Below are positions 34,507 through 43,350 of a stretch of DNA of 64,000 nucleotides, piece after piece. A program made the position numbers and the translations under genes. The stretch's first letter is position 1; each line of letters begins with the position of its first letter. The notes below the pieces were generated by a model that saw only the letters and a program-made list of their open reading frames with translations, did not search any database and had not been told where the DNA came from. Source of the stretch: QWQI01 sp964608915 (lineage in GTDB: Bacteria > Planctomycetota > Planctomycetia > Isosphaerales > Isosphaeraceae); NCBI GenBank assembly GCA_964608915.1, contig CAZSQA010000007.1, forward strand, positions 1 to 64,000. Reading direction: 5' to 3'.

Positions 34507-35397
34507 GTGAATGCTGTGTTCAGGGACGATACCGGCCCAATCCTTCCGATCCGGATGCCCGATCTCTCGGTGCTCATCCCGGCGCACAACGAAGCCGGCT
34601 CGCTCGGGAAGCTCCTCGGCGATCTCGTACTGACCCTTCAGGGCTGGGACGATTCGGCCGAATGGGAAGCGATCGTCGTCGACGACGGCTCGACCGACGA
34701 TACCTACGCCGTCGCCGCCCGCTACGCGGACCGAATCCCCAATATCCGCGTCGTCCGGCTCGACAGCAACGCCGGGCAATCGACGGCACTCTCCGTCGCG
34801 ATCGACGAAGCCCGCGGCAAATGGCTCGCGACCCTCGACGCCGACGGTCAGAACGACCCTGCCGATATTCCCCGCCTCTGGTCCGAAGCCGTCGCGACGG
34901 GCAGCGACGCCGTCCTGGGCTGGCGCCAGAACCGTCAGGACAATCGCAAAACGCGCTGGGTTTCGCGGATCGCCAACCGAGTGCGTAACGCCTTTTTGGG
35001 GCAAGAAATACGCGATACCGGATGCTCCACCCGGCTGCTGCGGTCGATCTGCATGGCAGATATGCCCCGATTCGAAGGCTGGCACCGGTTTCTCGGGCCC
35101 ATGATCGCGGCCCGTGGCGGCTCGATCGTGCAGATCCCGGTCGCTCATCATCCCCGGTCCCACGGCCGGTCGCACTATCACTGGCGAAATCGCGGTTTTC
35201 GAGTCGTCGTCGATCTGTTCGGCGTGGCGTGGCTTAATCGCCGCATTATCGTGCCGCCTTCGATCACAGTGCGATCGGGCGAAAATCATTCTGGTGAAGA
35301 GACTTCGGGCGATGAATCCGAAACGGGCGTAATCAGGATGCACTCGTTCGGAAACCGGCCGGACCGCAATCGCCGGACGGGAGACTCCTGCTCATGA
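34507..35397 (+). CDS. Family 2 glycosyltransferase (polyprenyl-phosphate type)
   Basis: About 296 aa. GTG 34507 is preferred because GGGAG lies about 10 bases upstream; ATG 34555 (MPDLSVLIPAHNEAG) or ATG 34450 are alternatives. GT-A marks: SVLIPAHNEAGSLGKLL, EAIVVDDGSTDDTYAVAARY, LATLDADGQNDPADIP (DxD-like) and the DTGCSTRLLR and HRFLGPMIAARGG blocks of the DPM1/ArnC-like group. There are no C-terminal membrane helices, so membrane attachment may depend on the downstream LAB_N protein. The stop overlaps that gene by four bases. Confidence 0.9.
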   Translation: MNAVFRDDTGPILPIRMPDLSVLIPAHNEAGSLGKLLGDLVLTLQGWDDSAEWEAIVVDDGSTDDTYAVAARYADRIPNIRVVRLDSNAGQSTALSVAIDEARGKWLATLDADGQNDPADIPRLWSEAVATGSDAVLGWRQNRQDNRKTRWVSRIANRVRNAFLGQEIRDTGCSTRLLRSICMADMPRFEGWHRFLGPMIAARGGSIVQIPVAHHPRSHGRSHYHWRNRGFRVVVDLFGVAWLNRRIIVPPSITVRSGENHSGEETSGDESETGVIRMHSFGNRPDRNRRTGDSCS

Positions 35398-35750
35398 GCG
35401 GTTGGGGCGACGCTTTCGACCAATGGCTTGTCGTCGGTCTCATCGGTCAGGGGGTATTTTCCGCCCGCTTCCTGACCCAATGGCTGGCCAGCGAACGAGC
35501 CGGTCGAAGCGTCGTGCCCGTGTCGTTCTGGTGGATGAGTCTTGTCGGTTCCGTGCTGCTGTTCACCTACGGTCTGAAGCGGCAAGAGCCGATTCTCGTG
35601 CTCGGTCAGTGTACCGGACTCTGGATTTACGGCCGCAATCTTTACCTCATCCGTAAGGTCGGGCCAGAGCCGCGCGATGCTCCCGTCGCCCAGTGTTCGC
35701 GGCCTCATGTACGGCTCGAACCGGCCAGGGAATCCGCCGAGAGTCCGTAA
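35394..35750 (+). CDS. Lipid-A-disaccharide synthase N-terminal domain (LAB_N) membrane protein
   Basis: 118 aa. This is the LAB_N domain (about 70-80 residues, three short membrane segments), seen by GLIGQGVFSARFLTQWLASE, VPVSFWWMSLVGSVLLFTYG and CTGLWIYGRNLYLI. Elsewhere it is fused to LpxB or occurs free beside GT2 genes, probably as a membrane partner in lipid-linked sugar transfer. The 4-base overlap with the GT2 gene fits that association. Its C-terminal 34 codons overlap the antisense endonuclease V gene. Confidence 0.88.
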   Translation: MSGWGDAFDQWLVVGLIGQGVFSARFLTQWLASERAGRSVVPVSFWWMSLVGSVLLFTYGLKRQEPILVLGQCTGLWIYGRNLYLIRKVGPEPRDAPVAQCSRPHVRLEPARESAESP

Positions 35751-36354
35751 GCCGCAGTGCGAGCTGTAAGGCATCGTCCAGCCGACATCGATGACCGACC
35801 GAAACGAAGATTGGCCTCGCCTTTTTGCGGGTTCGTAAAGCCATTCCCACAGTTTTGTCGTGCAGAAACAGGGGAGCGGTCGAACCTGGTTCGGCCGCCG
35901 GTTCCTCGAACGTGCCGCAAAGGCGTGATTTGGCCAGACCAATCGTCGGAACATCAAGCCAAAGGCCAAGATGCGACGCGATGCCGAGCCCGCGTGGATG
36001 TGCCAGTCCGTGGCCGTCCACGACCACGGCGTCGAAATCGACAGTCAGTCGATCGATCGCTTCGAGGATCGGCGGCAGCTCCCGAAACGAAAGCAGGCCA
36101 GGCACATAGGGGAAACGGATCGGTTCGGCGACACACGAACTTTGGACGACGGCACGCGAACCCACATCGCACACGACTGCCGCGGCCGCCAGCCAGTCGG
36201 CGAAACGATCCATGCTGACATCCACAGCCAGAACCCGTTCGATTCCGGCAAATCTCAGTCGGCTGCGATCTTCGACCTTGCCGGCAAGTTCCGCCTGAAG
36301 CGCCCGGGCCTCAGTCGGCGTGAGATTCCAGCCGTGCCGTACCGTTTCGGTCAT
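35647..36354 (-). CDS. nfi: Endonuclease V
   Basis: 235 aa, normal length for endonuclease V, which cuts one base 3' of deoxyinosine in DNA. Metal-binding Asp in LAVDVSMD (about residue 45), the RFPYVPGLLSFRELPPILEA recognition wedge, Asp in VVVDGHGLAHPRGLGIASHL and the TIGLAKSRLCGTF block are all in family order. The 3' end overlaps the convergent LAB_N gene by 104 bases. Confidence 0.93.
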   Translation of the reverse strand: MTETVRHGWNLTPTEARALQAELAGKVEDRSRLRFAGIERVLAVDVSMDRFADWLAAAAVVCDVGSRAVVQSSCVAEPIRFPYVPGLLSFRELPPILEAIDRLTVDFDAVVVDGHGLAHPRGLGIASHLGLWLDVPTIGLAKSRLCGTFEEPAAEPGSTAPLFLHDKTVGMALRTRKKARPIFVSVGHRCRLDDALQLALRLTDSRRIPWPVRAVHEAANTGRREHRAALARPYG

Positions 36355-36376
36355 TCTTGCCGGCTCCGATCGGCGG

Positions 36377-37438
36377 TCAGGGGGCCATTCGCCAGACTTC
36401 TTCGGCCGTTTTCAGAATCGCGTCGGCGGCCGTTTTCGTCTGGCTTTCCGAAATGTCCCTGTGAGTGCATGCACGCACGACCTGCTCGCCCAGTACGGCC
36501 ACCGCCACACCTTTTTCCTTGAGCCGGGTGGCGAAGTACCGGCCTGAGGCCATCTTCGGATCGACATGAATCCAGACCAGGTTCGACTCCGGCCGGCCGT
36601 GCTCCAGAGTCAGCCCGGGGGCTTTTTCGGCGGCGTCAGCCAGAATCGCCGCGTGGGCATGATCTTTCGCAAGCTCTTCGATATAGCCATGTTCCAGCGC
36701 ATAGATCGCCGCGGCCGCCACCACGCCCACTTGCCGCATGCCACCACCGAGCATCTTGCGCAGGCGGTGTGCCTCGCCCTTGATCAAGTCCCTGCCGCCG
36801 ACGATCGCCGAGCCCATCGGGCAGCCTAGACCCTTCGAAAAGCAGACGGAGACTGTATCGAAAGGTGCCGCAAGAGCGTCAGCGGCCAATTTCGAAGCGA
36901 CGACGGCGTTGAACAGCCTGGCTCCGTCCAGGTGCGTGGCCAGGCCGTGATCTTTCGCCCAGCGGCAGGCCGATTGCACGACCGTCAGCGGTATCGCCTT
37001 GCCGCCCAGGCGGTTATGGGTGTTTTCCATGCACACCAGCCGCGTGCGGGCATAGTGGTCGTCGCCGGGGCGAACACCGGCTTCGGCCAGGGAAGGTTCG
37101 TCCAGCCAGCCGTTTTTGCCGGCGATGGTGCGGGTCGTCACGCCCCAGAGCCGGGCGATGCCGCCGCCTTCCCACAGGTAAACGTGGGCCTTCGGGTCGC
37201 AAAGCAATTCATCGCCGGGCCTTGTCTGGCTGCCGACGGCGATCTGGTTGGCCATCGTGCCGGTGGGCACGAACAGGGCGGCTTCCTTGCCCAGACGTTC
37301 GGCGATCATGGCCTCCAGCCGGTTGACGGTCGGGTCTTCGCCGTAGACGTCGTCGCCGGTCTCGGCCCTGGCCATGGCGGCCAGCATTCCGGAGGATGGC
37401 CGCGTGACGGTGTCGCTGCGCAAGTCGATGAGATTCAT
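36377..37438 (-). CDS. ltaE: Low-specificity L-threonine aldolase
   Basis: 353 aa PLP enzyme that cleaves threonine or allo-threonine to glycine and acetaldehyde. Start MNLIDLRSDTVTRPSSGM; GDDVYGEDPTVNRLE; LFVPTGTMANQIA; THLDGARLFNA (aspartate that pairs with PLP); and the PLP lysine in VSVCFSKGLGCPMGS. All are in canonical positions and the length is typical. It lies 22 bases from nfi on the same strand, so the two may be co-transcribed. Confidence 0.94.
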   Translation of the reverse strand: MNLIDLRSDTVTRPSSGMLAAMARAETGDDVYGEDPTVNRLEAMIAERLGKEAALFVPTGTMANQIAVGSQTRPGDELLCDPKAHVYLWEGGGIARLWGVTTRTIAGKNGWLDEPSLAEAGVRPGDDHYARTRLVCMENTHNRLGGKAIPLTVVQSACRWAKDHGLATHLDGARLFNAVVASKLAADALAAPFDTVSVCFSKGLGCPMGSAIVGGRDLIKGEAHRLRKMLGGGMRQVGVVAAAAIYALEHGYIEELAKDHAHAAILADAAEKAPGLTLEHGRPESNLVWIHVDPKMASGRYFATRLKEKGVAVAVLGEQVVRACTHRDISESQTKTAADAILKTAEEVWRMAP

Positions 37439-37550
37439 GGCGATGGGGCCGCTTCCGCTGATGGGCGATTTCGTGCGGGGACGATTCCCGGCTTGTGCAA
37501 GTCAGTATAACGCCAGCGCCACGGATTTCGAACGAGGCGAATCCCGTCGG

Positions 37551-38630
37551 TCATCGAACAGCCGGTTCGTCGGCTGATCCTGCCCGTGTCGCGGTCGATC
37601 GTATCGCTCGCTTGGGAAAAAAGCGTCGGCCGAATCGATATGCCAGCGCTGACAGAGCCGTCATCGCCAGAGTCAGAATCGCCAGAATAACGGGTTCACC
37701 CCATTCCGGCGGCGGATCCGGCAAGCCATAATGCGATCGGTAGAATTCGGCTTTCGGCGTCTGTTCGAAATCCCAGCCTGAGATTCGATAATCGATTCCC
37801 CGATCGATCGTCACTCGACTCGGCCAGGCGACTCCATCGATCGGCCGGCCATACTCGACATCCATCCGCGCGTGCACTTCACCCGTGTCAGCCGTCGAAA
37901 CTTCCATGGACTTCATGGCCCAATGGACGTTCGTGTCCATGCGCACGACGAAATCGAGCATGAAATGAATTTCCGGCTTTCGAAATCGGATTTCGACGAT
38001 ACCTGGCTCGCCATCGACGTCTTTCGCGTCGACGAGACTGGCCTCGCCCGAATCGAGCCACCTGGCGATCCTGCCGGGGTCGCCGCCCCAAGGGGCATAA
38101 ACGACAGTCGAACCGATCGTTTCGTATCGGTTCATCATGCCCCAGTACCATGACTCTCCGCTTGCGATCGTTTCTCTGATCGCTTCGCCCGGATTTCGAC
38201 GGAATCGAAGTCTCGCCAGCAGCGAACTCAGGTTCGAAACCTTGCCCTGTTGCGTCAAATCTACGAAGTTCGGTTCTTCACCACTTCGAACGATCCGAAA
38301 CTCGGGCTTTCTCCCGCGCAGGGCGATGACTTCCTCAATCGGTTCGCCAGAGAACCTGGCGTCGCCTGTCCGCTTCGTCTCGATCTTTTCGTAACGGCCT
38401 GATCTCCGGAAGCGTGCCGATGTCGGTGCGCCGTTCGATGACTTGTCGGAATCGAAAGAGCAGCGCACATGTTCGAACCGCTTCAGGAGAAATTGCGATG
38501 CCGCGGGATATTCCCGCAGAAAGCGCTGCTTCGTGGCTTCGTCAGCCCATGCCGGAGAGCACACCAGGATCGAGAGGATCGAAAGCCGTCTCCTGATGCG
38601 GCGAAGATTCATGTCGGCGATTCCGAACAT
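37551..38630 (-). CDS. Secreted protein with C-terminal membrane anchor, unknown
   Basis: 359 aa, no recognised family. The ATG at 38630 has a strong GAGGAGGG site eight to nine bases upstream. A signal peptide (RRLSILSILVCSPAWADE) is followed by a mixed alpha/beta soluble domain of about 280 residues and one C-terminal membrane segment (VILAILTLAMTALSALAYRF) with a basic tail. Such planctomycete proteins often carry short C-terminal anchors. Nothing catalytic is visible. Confidence 0.7.
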   Translation of the reverse strand: MFGIADMNLRRIRRRLSILSILVCSPAWADEATKQRFLREYPAASQFLLKRFEHVRCSFDSDKSSNGAPTSARFRRSGRYEKIETKRTGDARFSGEPIEEVIALRGRKPEFRIVRSGEEPNFVDLTQQGKVSNLSSLLARLRFRRNPGEAIRETIASGESWYWGMMNRYETIGSTVVYAPWGGDPGRIARWLDSGEASLVDAKDVDGEPGIVEIRFRKPEIHFMLDFVVRMDTNVHWAMKSMEVSTADTGEVHARMDVEYGRPIDGVAWPSRVTIDRGIDYRISGWDFEQTPKAEFYRSHYGLPDPPPEWGEPVILAILTLAMTALSALAYRFGRRFFPKRAIRSTATRAGSADEPAVR

Positions 38631-38767
38631 TTTACGGTTCCCTCCTCAAATTGCAGCAAGGCGAAATTCAGGGCGAAGGTGCCGGGATCATGTCAAATCG
38701 GGTCAAATCGTTCGAACTTGCGAATTCGAATATAAACGCTCGGGAACCTGCATCCAAAGGAATTCCG

Positions 38768-39559
38768 TCACGAATTCCGTTCGGACTTCGACAAACGCTC
38801 GACGACCTTTTCGATGCGATCGAGAATTGACCGGGAATCGCCACGCGATGTTATCGAAATGGAATCGCGACCCCAGCGGGCGCCTGCGATCGAACCGACG
38901 AGCACGGGCACGTAATTCGCGCCAGAATCACGATCGAGAGATTCTCTCAGGGCACTTTCGAAAGAATCCGCTTGATCGACGAAACTGATGGCTGCCGCCA
39001 TCACATCAGGCGCGAAACCACTCGCCAGATTCACTTGGCGGTGATCCATTTTCAATGCCCGGGTCGTTTCCGGCAGCCGGCCGATCGCAGCGAATCGCAG
39101 GGCATTTGCCCATGGCTGCCCCTGAATCAGAGCCCGGCAGAGACGGACGACGGCGGCCGAGACGTCGCCGGCCAGCGGATGCAAATGCGTCAACCGGGCT
39201 TCGGCCATCGCGGCGGCGGCCAGTTCGTCGTCCGTGACTTTCATGAACATCGCCAGCGGCGCGGCCCTGTGCGCGGGATTGCAACCGGCCGTCATTCCTC
39301 GCATGTTCTTGTGCACCTGTTTCGCGGCATCTTCGAAACTCATGCCAGATGAGACGAACGAGAAAACCTGAGCCGAAGTCGGGCCTGAGTCATAGCCGTC
39401 GCTGCGCCACCATTCGAAATAACTACGGGCGATCGCGCCGAGATCGAACGTGCCATGCCCCGCGAGGCATTCGGCCAGCGTAAGTGCCATGTTCGAAGGC
39501 CCGCCGATCCGGTCGCCGGCGGCCAGGCCCAGCAGTGAACCTGTGATGTGGTCGGTCAT
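38768..39559 (-). CDS. ADP-ribosylglycohydrolase-family protein, metal sites apparently lost
   Basis: 263 aa. Family landmarks: SLLGLAAGDRIGGPSNMALT at the start, CNPAHRAAPLAMFM, LTHLHPLAGDVSAAVVRLCR and SGANYVPVLVGSIAGARWG near the end. In active members Mg ions are held by a TDDT-type motif after the first block and by a DTDT-type motif in the last block; here the first region is shortened to GDRIGGPSNMAL and the last reads SGANYVPV, so both ligand sets seem missing. It may be a pseudoenzyme or a binding protein. Role and partner unknown. Confidence 0.78.
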   Translation of the reverse strand: MTDHITGSLLGLAAGDRIGGPSNMALTLAECLAGHGTFDLGAIARSYFEWWRSDGYDSGPTSAQVFSFVSSGMSFEDAAKQVHKNMRGMTAGCNPAHRAAPLAMFMKVTDDELAAAAMAEARLTHLHPLAGDVSAAVVRLCRALIQGQPWANALRFAAIGRLPETTRALKMDHRQVNLASGFAPDVMAAAISFVDQADSFESALRESLDRDSGANYVPVLVGSIAGARWGRDSISITSRGDSRSILDRIEKVVERLSKSERNS

Positions 39560-39598
39560 CTGATGTTCACAATCATTCCGATTTTTCTGTTCGCCTGC

Positions 39599-42001
39599 TC
39601 ATTCGCCGATCGCCGCGGCCTCTTCGGCCAGGGCTTTTTCGGCGTCGAGGGTCCAGGCCGCATTCCTTTCACGAATCTTCGCCCGCAATTCTTCGGCCCG
39701 GTCTTTGTGCCGCTTTGCTAGCACGGGATGGTTGAGCGGCGGTTTCGAATAGAGTCGCCCCAGGGCCGCATGGGCACGTACCAGCATGGGCGAAAACTTG
39801 AGTGCCGATTCGAGCATGCGCGCGGCTTTCTCCGGCTCGCCGAGGCGTTCGAGCCCCAGACCGATGAGCAGGTGCATCGACGGCTGGAACCATAAGAGCG
39901 AAACCGATTCCGACGCTGCGTCGACGGCCCTGGCGACATCGCCCTGCCGCCAGGCCGATTCGGCCAGGATCGCCAGTGCGAAGTGGTTCTCAGGGTCGAT
40001 CTCCAGAGCCTTTTCGCAAATGGAATCGGCCTTTTCGAAATCGCCGAGAGTCAGCCAGTGCGATGCCAGGTCGACGCTCCCCCGATTGACGTTGTCCCGG
40101 GCCTTTTCGATCTGGTCCAGCGCGTTTCTTGCGATGGCACGGTCTTCGTCGGACCTGGGCGAGGAAGGGTGCAACAACGTCCGGACGTTGAGCATCGCCA
40201 GGGGCAGCAGATAGCCCGTCGCCAGCTCGGCGAGTTTGCGGTTTTCATGGTGAAGCTTGCGGATTTCCGGTTCGTCCGAAATCAGGTGCTGGGCTTCGTC
40301 CTCGTTTCGGGCCAGAAACAGCGTTCGGAGAAACTCCTTGCGCCGAAGTTCCTTACGCTGCTCAGGCGAACTCGACGCCGGTTCGTTCGCGGTTTCGAGG
40401 GTTTTTGCCGATTTCGAATCCGGTTCGAGGGGGTTTTCCTCCCGGTTACGCCACTTTTCCAGGAATTCCTCGCTTTTTCCTTTCGCGATTTCACTTTGGA
40501 TACCGAACTTTTCGATGGCCGCGGGCACGGCCGTTTCGAGCGAGTTCACGAAATTCGCAATCGCTTCCCTGGCTCCGGAGCTGTCGTCCTGCGTCAGAAG
40601 AGCATCCACCAGATGTTCGACGAATCGCAATTCCGTCGGCTCTTCTTCGACGAGCTTTCGAAATACGGTCACGGACTTTTCGGATTCCCGGGCTTCAGCC
40701 AGTGCCCGGCCCTCGTTGTATTTCAATTCGCGCAAGGTGTGGGTGATGTTCTTTTCCATGTCGTCTTCGAGCGGGTCGACATAGCCCAGATCCTGCAGCC
40801 GCTTGTGCAGTTCGGCCGCTTCGCCGGGGTCGAAGGCGGTATCCCGGTCGTGGCGTCCGTCCGGGTTCGGGCCGTCGGTTTCGTCCCAGCTCGGTATCGG
40901 GGAGAGATTTTCCAGCTTGTCCAGTGCATCCAAGAGCACTTTGCCGTCCATGTCAGCCCCGGCGGGCAGGTCGAAGAGCCGCAGAATCGTCGGGCAGATG
41001 TCCGTGAGCACGGCGCCGTAAACGGCCCCGCCGTTCGTTTTGACTCCCGGCCCCGCCATGGCCAGCATGCCGAAGTGGCGGTGTTCCACGGCCGGGCCTG
41101 CACCTTCGGCCGGAATGTAATTGGGCCTGAGGTGGTCGCTGTGGAAGCCGTGGTCGCTCATCAGGATCACCGTCACGTCTTCGCCGGCGGTGGCGATCAG
41201 CTCACCCAGCATGGCGTCGTGCCAGGCGTAGGCGTTGGCGACGACATGGCGATAAAGATCGGCGATTTTCTCGTCGGCCCGTCTGGTGTGTGGCGGATGA
41301 TAAGCCATGAACCGGTGGCCGAAGTGGTCGATGGCGTCGAAATAGACGGCCGCGAAATCCCACGGCTGTGTCGCCAGCAGTTCGGTGGCCACGGCGTTGA
41401 TCGTCAGCCCCTCGCACAGGATTTTGGCCAGCGCGTGCAGGCTTTTGTCCTTTTCCTGATCGACCTTTTCGAAATCGGGCACGAAGGCACGCAGCATGGC
41501 GCCGTCGATTTCATAAGGGCTTACCCGAAGATCGCGTATCTGCGGGATGACATCGGGCGGATGCACGCTCCCGGACAAGACGGGCCGAAGGTGGGCGTTT
41601 TCATGTTCGAAGTCGCGGAACCAGTCGGAAACGATGACGCCGTCGATCGGCTCGGCCGGGTGGCTCGGCCACCAGCCCACCACGATCGACTTTTTGCCGT
41701 TCTGACTGAGGATGTTCCACAAGGCCTTGGTTTTGCGGCTCTGGATCGTGATCGGCCGAATCGATTTGCCGTCCGGCGTCACCTCGCTGAAGCCCATGAT
41801 CCCGTGCTTCGGCGGTCGTTTGCCGGTCGAAATACTCGTCCACAACATCGGCGAAAGCGGCGGGTGCAGCGTCGCCATGTTGCCGGAGACACCCTCTTTC
41901 ATTAGTCGGGCCAGGTTGGGCATCGCGCCGGCTTCGACCAGCGGGCGTGCGATCTTCCAGTCCGCGGCATCCCAGCCGACCAGCAGAACCTTGCGTGACA
42001 T
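39599..42001 (-). CDS. Type I phosphodiesterase/nucleotide pyrophosphatase with TPR tail
   Basis: 800 aa. The alkaline-phosphatase-superfamily catalytic domain spans about residues 1-380: metal Asp in LLVGWDAADWKIAR, nucleophile region LHPPLSPMLWTSISTGKRPP, metal ligands in FDAIDHFGHRF, VILMSDHGFHSDH and VEHRHFGML. A linker rich in Glu/Lys follows, and the last 200 residues form TPR repeats (SHWLTLGDFEKADSICEKAL, then ESAWRQGDVARAVDAASESV). No signal peptide, so cytoplasmic or membrane-associated. The phosphodiester substrate is unknown. Confidence 0.85.
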   Translation of the reverse strand: MSRKVLLVGWDAADWKIARPLVEAGAMPNLARLMKEGVSGNMATLHPPLSPMLWTSISTGKRPPKHGIMGFSEVTPDGKSIRPITIQSRKTKALWNILSQNGKKSIVVGWWPSHPAEPIDGVIVSDWFRDFEHENAHLRPVLSGSVHPPDVIPQIRDLRVSPYEIDGAMLRAFVPDFEKVDQEKDKSLHALAKILCEGLTINAVATELLATQPWDFAAVYFDAIDHFGHRFMAYHPPHTRRADEKIADLYRHVVANAYAWHDAMLGELIATAGEDVTVILMSDHGFHSDHLRPNYIPAEGAGPAVEHRHFGMLAMAGPGVKTNGGAVYGAVLTDICPTILRLFDLPAGADMDGKVLLDALDKLENLSPIPSWDETDGPNPDGRHDRDTAFDPGEAAELHKRLQDLGYVDPLEDDMEKNITHTLRELKYNEGRALAEARESEKSVTVFRKLVEEEPTELRFVEHLVDALLTQDDSSGAREAIANFVNSLETAVPAAIEKFGIQSEIAKGKSEEFLEKWRNREENPLEPDSKSAKTLETANEPASSSPEQRKELRRKEFLRTLFLARNEDEAQHLISDEPEIRKLHHENRKLAELATGYLLPLAMLNVRTLLHPSSPRSDEDRAIARNALDQIEKARDNVNRGSVDLASHWLTLGDFEKADSICEKALEIDPENHFALAILAESAWRQGDVARAVDAASESVSLLWFQPSMHLLIGLGLERLGEPEKAARMLESALKFSPMLVRAHAALGRLYSKPPLNHPVLAKRHKDRAEELRAKIRERNAAWTLDAEKALAEEAAAIGE

Positions 42002-42134
42002 CGTCTTCGTTACCCTGCTGCAGTTATACTGACGGAAATGGAAGCGGAATGCACCGATGCGGGATCGTATCGTAACCGCCGCGACGGCGAAACTCCAATG
42101 CAGGAGATCACGAATCCGTCACGGACATTGCTGT

Positions 42135-42175
42135 GAAAAGGAAACAGGCCGGGGCATCGGTTCGCTCCCGGCCTG
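42135..42175 (-). terminator. Intrinsic terminator after first PEP-CTERM gene
   Basis: A 9-bp perfect stem CAGGCCGGG/CCCGGCCTG (42167-42175 with 42145-42153), read on the minus strand and followed by TTTCCTTTT. It lies about 50 bases past the stop of the gene at 42222. Confidence 0.65.
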
Positions 42176-42221
42176 ATATGCTCGAATTTCAACGCTTTAC
42201 CTTGCGCCGCAAATCATCCCG

Positions 42222-42965
42222 TCAGGCCACGTCGCTCTTCGCCTTGCGTTCCCTGCGCCAGCGGCGCAGGCCAACGGCCCCGCCGGCCAGGGCCGCGATG
42301 CCGCTGGTCACGAGGGTCGAAGGTTCGGGAACGGGCAACGCGCCTGCGCTGAGAACGCCGAGAACCGATGACTGCCAGGCATAGCTGTCGACTCGGAGGT
42401 AAATCGTACCGGTGTCATAGTCGCCTTCGATATCGATATCGACGGAAACCCAGCCGTAAAAATCGGTGCCGCCATCTTCGAATTTGAACAGAAGATAGGA
42501 GCTTTCCTGAGCGGTCGTGCCGCCGTAGACACCGTTATTGGAGGTGATCGCTCCGATCGATCCCGCGGCATCGAGTGCGTTCGCGGCCGTCGTCAGCTTG
42601 TCACCGAGATTGAACCTCTGCACAAGCGGATAAGCGACCGAAGCGGTCAGCACTCCGAGAGCGAAGGTCGAGGCCGGCAGAGGATCGATGTAGTTCGCTC
42701 CGATGCCCCGGATCGAAATGCCGGAAAACACGAAAGTCGAGGCATTGATGTGGAATTGGCGCCCGTTCGAAATGCCGATCGCGAAAGAAGTCGGCGTCAG
42801 CAGTGTCGGTGCCGGGTTCCACCCGATAAGATTGCCGCTCGTGATCTTGCCGGAGTAAAACGTGTCCGCGGCCGTGGTCGAATCCTCGCCGACGCCGAAC
42901 AAGCCGGCCGTCAGGGCGATCAGTTTGCCGGTTCGGGAAAGGTCGATGCCGGTGGTCTCTGCCAT
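42222..42965 (-). CDS. PEP-CTERM sorting-domain protein 1
   Basis: 247 aa. ATG 42965 is chosen because GAGAAGG lies ten bases upstream; the open frame to 43091 is an upstream extension. Secreted protein with a weak N-terminal signal (TGKLIALTAGLFGVG), a beta-rich body, and a C-terminal PEP-CTERM cassette: VPEPSTLVTSGIAALAGGAV, then an LRRWRRERKAK basic tail. Such proteins are processed by exosortase and kept at or beyond the outer membrane. It closely resembles the next gene in plan (LLFKFED.GT..GW), so they form a small family. Confidence 0.87.
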   Translation of the reverse strand: MAETTGIDLSRTGKLIALTAGLFGVGEDSTTAADTFYSGKITSGNLIGWNPAPTLLTPTSFAIGISNGRQFHINASTFVFSGISIRGIGANYIDPLPASTFALGVLTASVAYPLVQRFNLGDKLTTAANALDAAGSIGAITSNNGVYGGTTAQESSYLLFKFEDGGTDFYGWVSVDIDIEGDYDTGTIYLRVDSYAWQSSVLGVLSAGALPVPEPSTLVTSGIAALAGGAVGLRRWRRERKAKSDVA

Positions 42966-43350
42966 GGCGACAAGTCCTTCTCGATTCGCTTGGCGAATCT
43001 CTTCGGAAACCTCGAAACACGCTGCCGGAATCGAAACATATTTCCTATATCGGTTTATGTCGGCCGAAACCGTAATTGTCCGGACAGTCAATCGTAAAAA
43101 TCACGAAAATTCATTCGTCATGTGATTGAGGAACTCGGTCATCCACCGGTTTCCGTTACCATGCCACATGGACGGACTCTGGCCGGATCGCATCGAAATT
43201 TGTCGATGAAGCGACAAATCCCGCTTCTACCCGACCCCATCCGGAGGCGCACCGACCGTGACGATCCCCTGAGGGCCAGGAATCCGGGCCATACCGAACT
43301 GGCGACATCCGGCGTGGATTCTCAGACGTGGCGGTTCCGAAGAATTGGCA
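42966..43350. other. Intergenic region between PEP-CTERM genes
   Basis: 385 bases upstream of the first PEP-CTERM gene. An inverted repeat at 43051-43072 (CGGTTT, spacer containing CGGCCG, then AAACCG) is the only structure seen and could be a regulatory site; no gene recognised. Confidence 0.45.

Noticed and set aside
39983..41905. 640-aa plus-strand frame opposite the phosphodiesterase
   Set aside because: Antisense shadow of a gene with intact catalytic motifs.
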